A stretch of 64,000 nucleotides of DNA, taken from Variovorax sp. GTDB taxonomy: Bacteria; Pseudomonadota; Gammaproteobacteria; Burkholderiales; Burkholderiaceae_C. Location: the NCBI GenBank assembly GCA_017744285.1, contig JAGIBP010000007.1, positions 1 to 64,000 on the forward strand, read 5' to 3'. The notes under the pieces are model-generated. The model searched no databases. It saw only the letters and a program-made list of their open reading frames with translations, and was not told where the DNA came from. The position numbers were made by a program, and so were the translations under genes. Every line of letters begins with the position of its first letter. The stretch's first letter is position 1. Below are positions 26,086 through 34,579 of the stretch, piece by piece.

Positions 26086-27078
26086 ATGCCCCGCACCGCC
26101 GCCCTCGACCGACGCACCCTGCTCGCAGGCCTCGGCGCCCTTGCACTCTCGCCGCTGGCGGGTGCCGCCGACGCGGTCTTCACGCCCGGCCAGCCGATCA
26201 AGGTGCTCATCGGCGTGCCGGCCGGCGGCACGCAGGACGTGCTGACGCGCGCCATCGCGCAGGAGGTGCGCGAGTCGCTCGGCCCGCTGATCGTCGACAA
26301 CCGCTCGGGGGCTTCCGGTCGCATCGCGGCCGAGGCGGTCAAGAACGCGCCGCCCGACGGCCGCACGCTGCTGCTCGGCACCGCGAGCATGATGACGATG
26401 TACCCCAACGCGTACGCGCGGCTGTCGTACGACCCGATCAAGGACTTCGTGCCGATCATCAACGCGGCGCGCTTCGAACTCGCGCTCGTCGTGAGCAAGG
26501 ACGTGCCGGCCAACAACCTGGCCGAGTTCATCGCCTGGGCCAAGGCGCAGGGCGACAAGCTCAGCTTCGGCTCGTACGGTTCGGGCACGCCGTCGCACTT
26601 CCTGGGCGAGATGCTCAACCGCTCGGCCGGGCTCAAGATGGTCCACGTGCCGTACCGCGGCTCCACGCCGGCGCGGCAGGACGTGATGGGCGGGCAGATC
26701 CCCGTGTACTTCGACACCGTGGGCGGCGCGCTGCAGATGCAGCCCGGCGGCCGCGTGAAGGTGCTCGCGACCAGCGGCGAGAAGCGCTCGCCGCTGATGC
26801 CCGAGCTGCCGAGCTTCGTGGAGGCCGGGCTCAAGGACGTGGTCGCGACGGCCTGGTTCGCGTTCTACGCGCCGGTGAAGACGCCCAGGCCCATCGTCGA
26901 CAAGCTGCGCGCCGAGTTCAGCCGCGCGGTCGATTCGCCGGAGGTGAAGCAGCAGTTGCACCAGAACGGCATGTATGCCATCAACGACGACGCGAACGCG
27001 GTGCTGAAGACCATGCGCGAGGACACCGCTCGCTGGGGCGTGATCATGAAAGCCGTGAACTTCCAGGCCAACGACTGA
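26086..27078 (+). CDS. Bug/TctC-family solute-binding protein with Tat-like signal
   Basis: A 330-residue exported binding protein. The leader contains DRRTLLAGLGALALSPLAGA, with a twin arginine followed by a hydrophobic core, so Tat export after cytoplasmic folding is likely. Mature hallmarks are PIKVLIGVPAGGTQDVLTRA, LIVDNRSGASGRIAAEAV and VHVPYRGSTPARQD. It is the first gene of an operon with a second Bug gene 14 bases downstream and then a sulfatase. AGGAG stands before the ATG. Confidence 0.9.
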   Translation: MPRTAALDRRTLLAGLGALALSPLAGAADAVFTPGQPIKVLIGVPAGGTQDVLTRAIAQEVRESLGPLIVDNRSGASGRIAAEAVKNAPPDGRTLLLGTASMMTMYPNAYARLSYDPIKDFVPIINAARFELALVVSKDVPANNLAEFIAWAKAQGDKLSFGSYGSGTPSHFLGEMLNRSAGLKMVHVPYRGSTPARQDVMGGQIPVYFDTVGGALQMQPGGRVKVLATSGEKRSPLMPELPSFVEAGLKDVVATAWFAFYAPVKTPRPIVDKLRAEFSRAVDSPEVKQQLHQNGMYAINDDANAVLKTMREDTARWGVIMKAVNFQAND

Positions 27079-27092
27079 TTCGGAAACCGCCC

Positions 27093-28076
27093 ATGTCCCT
27101 TCGCCATTTCTTCCCGCGCGTCGCCCTCCGCCTGGCGCTGGCAGCCGCATCGCTCGCCGCCTCCGTGGCCGCCCACGCGCAGACGCTCGAAGGCGGCCCG
27201 CTGCACATCGTGGTCGGCTATGCGGCCGGCGGTGCGACCGACCGCGTGGCGCGCATCGTCGCCGACAAGCTCCAGGCCAAGGTTGGCGTGCCGGTGATCG
27301 TCGACAACAAGCCCGGCGCCGGCGGCCGGCTCGCGGCGCAGCAGGTGAAGTCCACCCCCGCCGGGCAGAACGTGCTGATGGTCGCCAACCCGGCAGTGAT
27401 GGTGGTCGCGCCGCTGGTCTTCAAGGACAACGGCTACGACGCCGAGCGCGACTTCGTGCCGGTCTCGCACGTCAACGACTACGAGTTCGCGCTCGCGGTG
27501 TCGACCGCGGTGCCGGTGCGCGAGCTGTCGCACCTGCTCGCCTGGATGCGCGCCAACCCCGAGAAGTCGAATTTCGGCGTGCCGGCCACCGGCAGCCTGC
27601 CGCACTTCTTCGGGCTCATGATGGGCGAGAAGGCGAAGGTGCAGGCGCAGGTGATCGGCTACCGCGGCTCGGGCCCGCTGCTGACCGACCTGGTGGGCGG
27701 CCAGGTGCCGATCGCCTTCGACACCTTCGACGTCGACCTGCCCCAGCACCAGGCCGGCAAGATCCGCATCCTCGCGGTGTCGGGCGCGAAGCGCTCGCCC
27801 TTCGCGCCGGACATCCCGACCTTCAAGGAAGCGGGGCTCGACCTCGTCGCGACCGGCTTCAACGCCTTCTTCGCGCCGGCCACCATGCCACGCGAGAAAG
27901 TCGCGCGCCTCGCCAGGGACATCCACGCGGTGATGCAGGACCCCGACACCCAGCGCCGCTTCAAGGACGCCCTGATGACGCCGGTCGTCAGCACCCAGGA
28001 CCAGACGGCCGCCATGCTCAAGGCCTACCGGGCGCAGTGGGCGCCCGTGGTCCAGAAATCCGGCTACCAACCCTGA
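27093..28076 (+). CDS. Bug/TctC-family solute-binding protein
   Basis: A 327-residue exported protein with a Sec signal (LALAAASLAASVAAHAQ). Family segments are LHIVVGYAAGGATDRVARI, VIVDNKPGAGGRLAAQQV and VIGYRGSGPLLTDLVGGQ. It is the second Bug gene in the operon and clearly diverged from its neighbour, so the two may bind different substrates or act at different concentrations. The next gene, the sulfatase, starts five bases after its stop. Confidence 0.9.
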   Translation: MSLRHFFPRVALRLALAAASLAASVAAHAQTLEGGPLHIVVGYAAGGATDRVARIVADKLQAKVGVPVIVDNKPGAGGRLAAQQVKSTPAGQNVLMVANPAVMVVAPLVFKDNGYDAERDFVPVSHVNDYEFALAVSTAVPVRELSHLLAWMRANPEKSNFGVPATGSLPHFFGLMMGEKAKVQAQVIGYRGSGPLLTDLVGGQVPIAFDTFDVDLPQHQAGKIRILAVSGAKRSPFAPDIPTFKEAGLDLVATGFNAFFAPATMPREKVARLARDIHAVMQDPDTQRRFKDALMTPVVSTQDQTAAMLKAYRAQWAPVVQKSGYQP

Positions 28077-28081
28077 CCCCC

Positions 28082-29398
28082 ATGCAAAGACCCAACATCA
28101 TCTTCATCGTCGCCGACGACCTCGGCTACGCGGACCTCGGCTGCTACGGCGGGCGCGATGCCAAGTTCGGCCCCGTCTCGCCGGTGCTCGACCGCCTGGC
28201 GGCGCGCGGCATCAAGTTCACGCAGGGGTACGCGAATTCGCCGGTGTGCTCGCCCACGCGCTTCGCGATGATCACGGCGCGCTACCAATACCGCCTGCGC
28301 GGCGCGGCCGAGGAGCCGATCCGCACCGGCAACCGCAGCAGCACCACGCTGGGCATGCCGCCTTCGCACCCCACGCTGCCCTCGCTGCTGCGCGACGCGG
28401 GCTACCGCACCGCCCTCATCGGCAAGTGGCACCTGGGCTACCCGCCGGCCTTCGGGCCGCTGCGCTCGGGCTACGAGGAGTTCTTCGGCCCGATGGCGGG
28501 CGGCGTCGACTACTTCACCCACTGCGACTCCTCCGGCCGGCACGACCTGTGGTCGGGCGAGGAGGACCACCCCGAGGAGGGCTACCTGACGGACGTGCTC
28601 TCGCGCCGCGCGGTCGACTACGTGGACCGCATGGCGAAGCAGGAGGCCCCCTTCTTCCTGAGCCTGCACTACACCGCGCCGCACTGGCCCTGGGAAACAC
28701 GCGAGGACGCGGGCCGCGCGCCGGCCGTGAAGGACAACCTCTTCGACCTCGCGGGCGGCAACATCCACACCTACCGCCGCATGATCCACCACATGGACGA
28801 GGGCATCGGCTGGATCATGGACGCGCTCGAGAAGCACGGCATGGCCGACGACACGCTGGTGGTCTTCACGAGCGACAACGGCGGCGAGCGCTTCTCCGAC
28901 AACTGGCCGCTGGTGGGCGGCAAGATGGACCTGACCGAGGGCGGCATCCGCGTGCCATGGATCGCGCATTGGCCGAAGGTGATCGCCGCCGGCGGCGAAA
29001 GCGCCCAGCACTGCATGACGATGGACTGGTCGGCCACCATGCTCGACGCGGCCGGCGTGAAGGCCGATCCGGACTATCCGCTCGACGGCGTCTCCATGAT
29101 GCCGGTGCTGCGCGACGCCGCGCACAGCTTCGCCCGGCCGCTGCACTGGCGCATGAACCACCGCGGCCAGCGCGCGCTGCGCGAGGGCGACTGGAAGTAC
29201 CTGCAGGTCGACGACAACGAATACCTCTTCAACATCCCGGCCGACGAACGCGAACGCGCCAACCAGGGGAAGAAGGAGCCCGAACGCCTGGCCCGCATGC
29301 GCGAGGCGTGGCTGGCCTGGAACGCCACCATGCCGCCCATTCCGGACGACGCGACGGTGAGCCTGGGCTATTCGGTCAAGGACATGCCGCAGCGCTGA
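28082..29398 (+). CDS. Type I sulfatase (formylglycine-dependent), cytosolic
   Basis: A 438-residue arylsulfatase-like hydrolase that releases sulfate from sulfate esters. The formylglycine signature is VCSPTR at residues 55-60, with Cys56 as the modified residue; metal ligands are D12-D13 near the start (VADDLGYADLG) and the DNGG motif in FTSDNGGER. Lys/His pairs are in LIGKWHLGY. There is no signal peptide, so it acts in the cytoplasm on imported substrate. It ends a Bug-Bug-sulfatase operon and is followed by a strong terminator. No formylglycine-generating enzyme gene is in the window. Confidence 0.9.
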   Translation: MQRPNIIFIVADDLGYADLGCYGGRDAKFGPVSPVLDRLAARGIKFTQGYANSPVCSPTRFAMITARYQYRLRGAAEEPIRTGNRSSTTLGMPPSHPTLPSLLRDAGYRTALIGKWHLGYPPAFGPLRSGYEEFFGPMAGGVDYFTHCDSSGRHDLWSGEEDHPEEGYLTDVLSRRAVDYVDRMAKQEAPFFLSLHYTAPHWPWETREDAGRAPAVKDNLFDLAGGNIHTYRRMIHHMDEGIGWIMDALEKHGMADDTLVVFTSDNGGERFSDNWPLVGGKMDLTEGGIRVPWIAHWPKVIAAGGESAQHCMTMDWSATMLDAAGVKADPDYPLDGVSMMPVLRDAAHSFARPLHWRMNHRGQRALREGDWKYLQVDDNEYLFNIPADERERANQGKKEPERLARMREAWLAWNATMPPIPDDATVSLGYSVKDMPQR

Positions 29399-29415
29399 GC
29401 GCACCACGAATGAAG

Positions 29416-29441
29416 AAAGCCCCTCGACGAGGGGCTTTTTT
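29416..29441. terminator. Bidirectional intrinsic terminator after sulfatase
   Basis: AAAGCCCC and GGGGCTTTTTT flank a short TCGACGA centre, giving an eight-pair stem with A and T runs. It lies between the sulfatase gene and the convergent small gene and can end both. Confidence 0.9.
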
Positions 29442-29461
29442 CATGGCGGCCGGGACGCGGC

Positions 29462-29662
29462 TCAGCGCCGCTGGGCCGATGCGCGCAGGAAGTGCACCGC
29501 CTTCACCAGGCCGGCGAAGGCCGCCGCGAGGCGCTCGAAAACCGGCGCGAGGAGGGACGGCTCGTCACGGCCGATGTGCAGGACATCGTCGTTCGCCAAC
29601 GCGCGCTCGAACGAGTCCGTGAACTTGGGATTACGGGGGAAGTACGAGGTCGAAGCAGTCAT
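29462..29662 (-). CDS. Small conserved-looking protein of unknown function
   Basis: A 66-residue protein, MTASTSYFPRNPKFTDSFER at its start, with one amphipathic helix in the second half and an Arg-rich end. No signal peptide or known domain. Support comes from the good start context (AGGG seven bases before the ATG), a shared terminator at its 3' end and an inverted repeat just upstream. Possibly a stress or regulator-adaptor protein, but nothing in the sequence shows function. Confidence 0.5.
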   Translation of the reverse strand: MTASTSYFPRNPKFTDSFERALANDDVLHIGRDEPSLLAPVFERLAAAFAGLVKAVHFLRASAQRR

Positions 29663-29675
29663 GCGCCCTATTTTA

Positions 29676-29687
29676 AGGGTTTACCCT
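29676..29687 (-). promoter_or_regulatory. AGGGT-TT-ACCCT inverted repeat before small gene
   Basis: A compact palindrome 13 bases upstream of the small gene's ATG. On that strand it overlaps where the 5' end of the message or promoter should be, so it would suit a repressor site or an mRNA structure near the ribosome binding site. Confidence 0.4.
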
Positions 29688-29739
29688 AGATCCTGCTGGC
29701 TCGCACCCTATCTCCCGCGACGCTGAAAGGCAACCGCAC

Positions 29740-29776
29740 TTGACTAAGATACTATTCAGATATATCGTTATTGAAT
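29740..29776 (+). promoter_or_regulatory. Promoter/operator region of the PadR-ferric reductase pair
   Basis: TTGACT at 29740 is a good -35 element, with AT-rich bases following (TATCGT 17 bases later). Overlapping it are the palindrome GATATATC (29759-29766) and the outer pair ATTCA (29754-29758) / TGAAT (29772-29776). This AT-rich island stands out in a GC-rich window and suits autorepression by the PadR protein. Confidence 0.5.
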
Positions 29777-29800
29777 CCGATAAGACTTCGAGGTGAATCC

Positions 29801-30370
29801 ATGCGCCATTTCAGGCCTTTTTTACACGGCACCCGCCGCGACGAACATGACGACGGCCTCGGCGGCGGGCGGCACGGCGGCGGCTTGCGCGCCGGGCGCG
29901 GCGGCGGCCGGATCTTTGGCCACGGCGGGCTGCGCTTCGTGCTGCTGCAACTGATCGCCGACAAGCCGAGCCACGGCTACGAGCTCATCAAGGCCATCGA
30001 GGAACGCCTCGGCGGCCGCTATGCGCCGAGCCCCGGCATCGTCTATCCCACGCTCACGCTGCTCGAGGAACTCGGCTACGTCAGCGTCGACACCGCCGAC
30101 GGCGGCGGCCGCAAGCGCTACAGCGCCACCGACGCGGGCCGCGAATTCCTGGCGGCCAACCGCGCGATCACCGACGAGCTGATGGCCCGCATGGAAGGCG
30201 GCGTCGACGGTGCGGGCCCGCGCGCTGGCCGCCCGCCCCAGGTGGTCCGCGCGCTCGAGAACCTCAAGCTCGCGATGCGCCTGCGCCTCGCGGCCCCCCT
30301 CACCGAAGAACAGGCCCACGAATTCGCCGCGGTGCTCGACCGCGCCGCCCAGCAACTGGAACGCATCTGA
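29801..30370 (+). CDS. PadR-family metal-responsive regulator, YqjI-like
   Basis: A 189-residue winged-helix repressor. The first 40 residues are a Gly/Arg-rich extension with four histidines (H3, H9, H16, H25), then IFGHGGLRFVLLQLIADKPS, SHGYELIKAIEERLGGRY and APSPGIVYPTLTLLEELGYV follow. This matches E. coli YqjI, whose His/Cys-rich N-terminus binds nickel and which represses a ferric reductase gene. Here the extension has histidines but no cysteines. The gene just downstream encodes a siderophore-interacting reductase, the YqjH counterpart. Start ATG 29801 follows a purine-rich GAGGTG; an upstream in-frame start is less likely. Confidence 0.87.
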   Translation: MRHFRPFLHGTRRDEHDDGLGGGRHGGGLRAGRGGGRIFGHGGLRFVLLQLIADKPSHGYELIKAIEERLGGRYAPSPGIVYPTLTLLEELGYVSVDTADGGGRKRYSATDAGREFLAANRAITDELMARMEGGVDGAGPRAGRPPQVVRALENLKLAMRLRLAAPLTEEQAHEFAAVLDRAAQQLERI

Positions 30371-30375
30371 ACCTC

Positions 30376-31206
30376 ATGACCCCCTCCGATTCCGCCGCCC
30401 TCCCCGACCGCCTGCCACGCCGCGTGCGGCACGAACTGCGCTTCCGCGCGCTGACCGTGCGCGCGGTGCAGCGCGTGACCCCGCACCTGATCCGCGTCAC
30501 GCTCGAAGGCGACGCGCTCGCCGGCTTCCACAGCCCCGGCTTCGACGACCACGCCAAGCTCTTCTTCCCAGACCCGGCGACGGGCGCGCTCGCGCTGCCG
30601 ACCGCCGGGCCGGACGGCCCGATCTGGCCCGATGGCGCCAAGCCCACGATGCGCGACTACACGCCGTTGCGGCACGACCCGGACGCCGGCACGCTCGCCT
30701 TCGATTTCGCCCTGCACGACGCAGGACCGGCCACGCGATGGGCCGAGGCGGCGAAGCCCGGCGACCGGCTGGGCGTGGGCGGGCCGCGCGGTTCCTTCAT
30801 CGTGCCCACGGATTTCGACTGGCACCTGCTGGCCGGCGACGACACGGCCCTCCCGGCCATCTCGCGCCGCCTTGCGGAACTGCCCCGCGGCGCCCGCGCC
30901 GTGGTGCTCGCCGAAGTCGACAGCGAGGCCGACCGGCTGCCGCTCGCGTCCGACGCCAACGTCGAGCTGCACTGGGTGTACCGGCACGGCGCCGAGCCCG
31001 GCAGGGGCACGCCCCTGCTCGACGCCTTGCGCCAACTGACGCTGCCTGCGGGCGACTTCCACGCCTGGGTGGCCTGCGAATCGAGTGCCGCCAAGGCCTT
31101 GCGCGCGCACCTGGTCGGCGAGCGCGGCGCCCATCCCCAGTGGACCCGCGCTTCGGGCTACTGGCGCCGGGGAAGCATCGCCACCCACGACACGCACGAA
31201 GGCTGA
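30376..31206 (+). CDS. Siderophore-interacting FAD ferric reductase (YqjH/ViuB-like)
   Basis: A 276-residue cytosolic flavoprotein that reduces ferric siderophores with NAD(P)H to release iron. The FAD motif MRDYTPLRHD and the flavin loop VGGPRGSFIV are clear, followed by the SIP-type NAD(P)-binding C-terminus (WHLLAGDDTALPAISRRLAEL, WVACESSAAKALRAHL). It starts five bases after the PadR-family gene, so the two form one operon with the regulator first, reversed from the divergent yqjH/yqjI arrangement in E. coli. Confidence 0.9.
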   Translation: MTPSDSAALPDRLPRRVRHELRFRALTVRAVQRVTPHLIRVTLEGDALAGFHSPGFDDHAKLFFPDPATGALALPTAGPDGPIWPDGAKPTMRDYTPLRHDPDAGTLAFDFALHDAGPATRWAEAAKPGDRLGVGGPRGSFIVPTDFDWHLLAGDDTALPAISRRLAELPRGARAVVLAEVDSEADRLPLASDANVELHWVYRHGAEPGRGTPLLDALRQLTLPAGDFHAWVACESSAAKALRAHLVGERGAHPQWTRASGYWRRGSIATHDTHEG

Positions 31207-31252
31207 GCCTCGCGCCGCGCCCCCACCGAAAGCGCTATGCCGCGTGTCCGGT

Positions 31253-31281
31253 TTGACGACCGCCGGAGCGCGTCTCAGAAT
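31253..31281 (+). promoter_or_regulatory. Sigma70-type promoter
   Basis: TTGACG (31253-31258), a 17-base spacer and CAGAAT (31276-31281), upstream of the membrane-anchored unknown gene at 31329. An inverted repeat AGGGA-N5-TCCCT (31300-31314) lies in the expected 5' untranslated region. Confidence 0.5.
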
Positions 31282-31328
31282 TTCCCGGTTTGAATACTTA
31301 GGGAGTAGATCCCTCGACGGGAGAGCGG

Positions 31329-31841
31329 ATGGAGACCGGGATGGCGCAGTGGCATTACCTGGCGGCGTTGGTGGCCGCCGTCCTGCTTCTGCTCGCAGTG
31401 ATGTGGGTCTGGCGGCGCGCGGCCGGCCGCCGCGAATCCGAGCGGCGCATCGAGGCGGCGCGGATCCGGTCGGGCCACTTGCCGCTCGAGATACCCACGG
31501 TGCGCAGCAGCCTCGAGCCCTCCGACGATTCGGTGCCCGACACGCTGCCCGAGTGGTTCATCCAGGGCAAGGGCGAGCATGCGGTGGTCGACGAGCACCC
31601 CCGCATCCGCGTGCGCTACATCGACGCGCATGACAAGAAGATCGAGTGCGTGATCCAGGTCGACCACCTCGACCTGCAGAAGAAGATCATCACCGGCCGC
31701 GGCGACATGCCCGGCGAGACCCGGCGCGTTCCCCTGCACCGCATCCATTCCGCGCGCATCGCGGAATCGGGCCAGCGCTTCAACGTCGACACCTGGGTCG
31801 AGGCGGTGCGCGTCGCGCGGCGGCGGCGCGGGCGGGTTTGA
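31329..31841 (+). CDS. Membrane-anchored protein with WYL-like C-terminal region
   Basis: A 170-residue protein with a single N-terminal membrane helix (YLAALVAAVLLLLAVMWVWR) and a cytoplasmic remainder rich in charge. The C-terminal part (about 95-165) has the strand pattern of WYL-type domains (IRVRYIDAHDKKIECVIQV, RRVPLHRIHSARIAESGQRF), but no helix-turn-helix. Function is unknown; ligand sensing at the membrane is a guess. ATG 31341 (MAQWHYL) is an alternative start with the same frame. It stands alone between the reductase and mutS, with its own promoter. Confidence 0.65.
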   Translation: METGMAQWHYLAALVAAVLLLLAVMWVWRRAAGRRESERRIEAARIRSGHLPLEIPTVRSSLEPSDDSVPDTLPEWFIQGKGEHAVVDEHPRIRVRYIDAHDKKIECVIQVDHLDLQKKIITGRGDMPGETRRVPLHRIHSARIAESGQRFNVDTWVEAVRVARRRRGRV

Positions 31842-31925
31842 GGGGCACGCGCCCGGGGTGGCGCATCCGTTCCTTATGATGCGTGCCTCTGCCGGCCGAT
31901 CGGCCGGAGGCTGCCTCCGCTTTCG

Positions 31926-34553
31926 ATGACCCTCCCCGCGACCGCTCCCCACACGCCCATGATGGCCCAGTACCTGGGCTTGAAAGCCGACCACCCGGAC
32001 ACCCTGCTGTTCTACCGGATGGGCGATTTCTACGAGCTCTTCTACGCCGACGCCGAGAAGGCCGCGCGCCTGCTCGACATCACGCTCACGCAGCGCGGTC
32101 AGTCGGCGGGGCAGCCGGTGGTGATGTGCGGCGTGCCTTTCCATTCGGTCGATACCTATCTCGCGCGTCTGATCAAGCTCGGCGAATCGGTCGCGATTTG
32201 CGAACAGGTCGGCGAGGTGGGCGCCGCCAAGGGGCCGGTGGAGCGCAAGGTGGTGCGCGTGGTCACGCCCGGCACGCTGACGGATGCCGAGCTGCTCAAC
32301 GACAAGAGCGATGCGCTGCTGCTGACCGTCCACGCGGGCACGCGCAACTTCTGCGGCCTCGCGTGGCTCAGCGTGACCGGCGACGAGCTGCGGCTGGCCG
32401 AATGCCCCGCCGATGCGCTCGAAGCCTGGATCGCCCGCATCGGGCCCAGCGAGGTGCTCTACAGCGCCGAAGTCACGCCCGCGTTCGAAGAGCGGCTGAA
32501 GGCCATGCGCAACGGCGCGTCGGCGTTCACGCTGTCGGTGCGGCCGGCCTGGCAGTTCGATGGCGGGCTGGGCGAGCGCAAGCTCTGCGAGCAGATGGGG
32601 AGCAACAGCCTCGCGGCATGGAACGCCGAGTCGCTCGCCAACGCGCACGCCGCCGCCGCCGCGCTGCTGGGCTATGCCGAGCACACGCAGGGCCGCGCGC
32701 TGTCGCACGTGCAGCGGCTCGCGGTGGAGCGCGACGGCGACCTGATCGAGCTGCCCCCGGCCACGCGGCGCAACCTGGAACTGGTGCAGACGCTGCGCGG
32801 CGAAGACTCGCCCACGCTGTTCTCGTTGATCGACACCTGCATGACCGGCATGGGCAGCCGCCAGCTCAAGCGCTGGCTGCTCGCGCCGCGCCGCGACCGC
32901 AGCGATGCGCAGGCGCGGCTCGACGCCATCGACGCGCTGCAGGCCACGCCGCCCGGCGGCACCAGCGCGCCGTGGCGCATGCTGCGCGAGCGCCTGAAGA
33001 ACACGAGCGACGTGGAGCGCATCGCCGCGCGCATCGCGCTCAGGCAGGTGCGCCCGCGCGAGCTGGTCGCGCTGCGCATGGCCCTCGCGAAGGCGGAGGA
33101 ACTCGCACCCGCGTTGCCGGCCGCGGCGCCGCTGCTCGAATCGATCGCCTCGCGCCTGGCGCCGCCGGCGGGCTGCGTCGAGCTGCTGGTCGCCGCCATC
33201 CAGCCCGAGCCGGCCGCGCTGGTGCGCGACGGCGGTGTGATCGCCACCGGCCACGACGCCGAACTCGACGAGCTGCGCGCCATCAGCGAGAACTGCGACG
33301 ACTTCCTGCTGCAGCTCGAAACCAGCGAGCGCGAACGCACCGGCATCTCGAATCTGCGCGTGCAGTTCAACCGGGTGCACGGCTTCTACATCGAGGTCAC
33401 GCAGAGCGCGCTCGACCGCGTGCCCGACAACTACCGCCGCCGCCAGACGCTGAAGAACGCCGAGCGCTTCATCACGCCCGAGCTCAAGGCGTTCGAGGAC
33501 AAGGCGCTTTCGGCGCAGGACCGCGCGCTGGCGCGCGAGAAGTGGCTGTACGAGCAGTTGCTCGATGCGCTGCAGCCCCTCGTCGCCCGGCTGAACCGGC
33601 TCGCGGGCGCGCTTGCCACGCTGGACGCGCTGTGCGCGCTGGCCGAGCGCTCGCACACGCTGCACTGGCGCGCGCCGAGTTTCGTCGCGCATCCGTGCAT
33701 CGAGATCGACCGCGGCCGGCATCCGGTGGTCGAGGCCCGACTGGCCGAAAAATCATCGGGCGCGTTCATCGCCAACGACACCCGCATGGGCCCGCAGCAG
33801 CGCATGCAGATCATCACCGGCCCCAACATGGGCGGTAAATCGACGTACATGCGGCAGGTGGCGATCATCGTGCTGCTGGCCTCGATCGGCTCGCACGTGC
33901 CCGCAGACGCCTGCCGGCTCGGGCCGATCGACGCGATCCACACCCGCATCGGCGCGGCGGACGACCTCGCGAACGCGCAGTCGACCTTCATGCTGGAGAT
34001 GACCGAGGCGGCGCAGATCCTGCATGGCGCGAGCGCCCATTCGCTGGTGCTGATGGACGAGATCGGCCGCGGCACCAGCACCTTCGACGGACTGGCGCTC
34101 GCGGCCGGCATCGCCGCGCAGTTGCACGACCGAACGCGCGCCTTCACGCTCTTTGCCACGCACTATTTCGAGCTGACCGAATTCCCCGCCACGCACCACG
34201 GCGCGGTCAACATGCACGTGAGCGCGACCGAGGCCGGCCGCGACATCGTCTTCCTGCACGAGATGCAGCCGGGCCCGGCCAGCAAGAGCTATGGCATCCA
34301 GGTCGCGCGGCTCGCCGGCATGCCGGCCGCGGTGGTCAACCATGCCCGGCAGGCGTTGCAGGCGCTGGAGGCCCAGCAGACGCAGACGCGCGCCCAGGTC
34401 GACCTCTTCGCGCCGCCGCCGGCGGCCGAGGCGCCCGCGGCCAGCGCCGTAGAATCCGCGCTGACGGCGCTGGACCCCGACGCGATGAGCCCGCGCGAGG
34501 CCCTCGAAGCGCTCTACACCCTGAAGAAACTCCAGGCGCGCGAGCAGGGCTGA
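31926..34553 (+). CDS. mutS: DNA mismatch repair protein MutS
   Basis: An 875-residue mismatch recognition ATPase. The N-terminal domain carries the [20 protein letters not shown] mismatch-binding motif (Phe and Glu), followed by connector, core and clamp domains. The ATPase has Walker [11 protein letters not shown] near residues 632-641 and Walker [14 protein letters not shown], with the ATHYFELTE signature after it. Length is standard. Its stop overlaps a possible start for the next gene (TGATGG). Confidence 0.98.
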   Translation: MTLPATAPHTPMMAQYLGLKADHPDTLLFYRMGDFYELFYADAEKAARLLDITLTQRGQSAGQPVVMCGVPFHSVDTYLARLIKLGESVAICEQVGEVGAAKGPVERKVVRVVTPGTLTDAELLNDKSDALLLTVHAGTRNFCGLAWLSVTGDELRLAECPADALEAWIARIGPSEVLYSAEVTPAFEERLKAMRNGASAFTLSVRPAWQFDGGLGERKLCEQMGSNSLAAWNAESLANAHAAAAALLGYAEHTQGRALSHVQRLAVERDGDLIELPPATRRNLELVQTLRGEDSPTLFSLIDTCMTGMGSRQLKRWLLAPRRDRSDAQARLDAIDALQATPPGGTSAPWRMLRERLKNTSDVERIAARIALRQVRPRELVALRMALAKAEELAPALPAAAPLLESIASRLAPPAGCVELLVAAIQPEPAALVRDGGVIATGHDAELDELRAISENCDDFLLQLETSERERTGISNLRVQFNRVHGFYIEVTQSALDRVPDNYRRRQTLKNAERFITPELKAFEDKALSAQDRALAREKWLYEQLLDALQPLVARLNRLAGALATLDALCALAERSHTLHWRAPSFVAHPCIEIDRGRHPVVEARLAEKSSGAFIANDTRMGPQQRMQIITGPNMGGKSTYMRQVAIIVLLASIGSHVPADACRLGPIDAIHTRIGAADDLANAQSTFMLEMTEAAQILHGASAHSLVLMDEIGRGTSTFDGLALAAGIAAQLHDRTRAFTLFATHYFELTEFPATHHGAVNMHVSATEAGRDIVFLHEMQPGPASKSYGIQVARLAGMPAAVVNHARQALQALEAQQTQTRAQVDLFAPPPAAEAPAASAVESALTALDPDAMSPREALEALYTLKKLQAREQG

Positions 34554-34579
34554 TGGCCCGATTCGTGCAACAAGACCTC

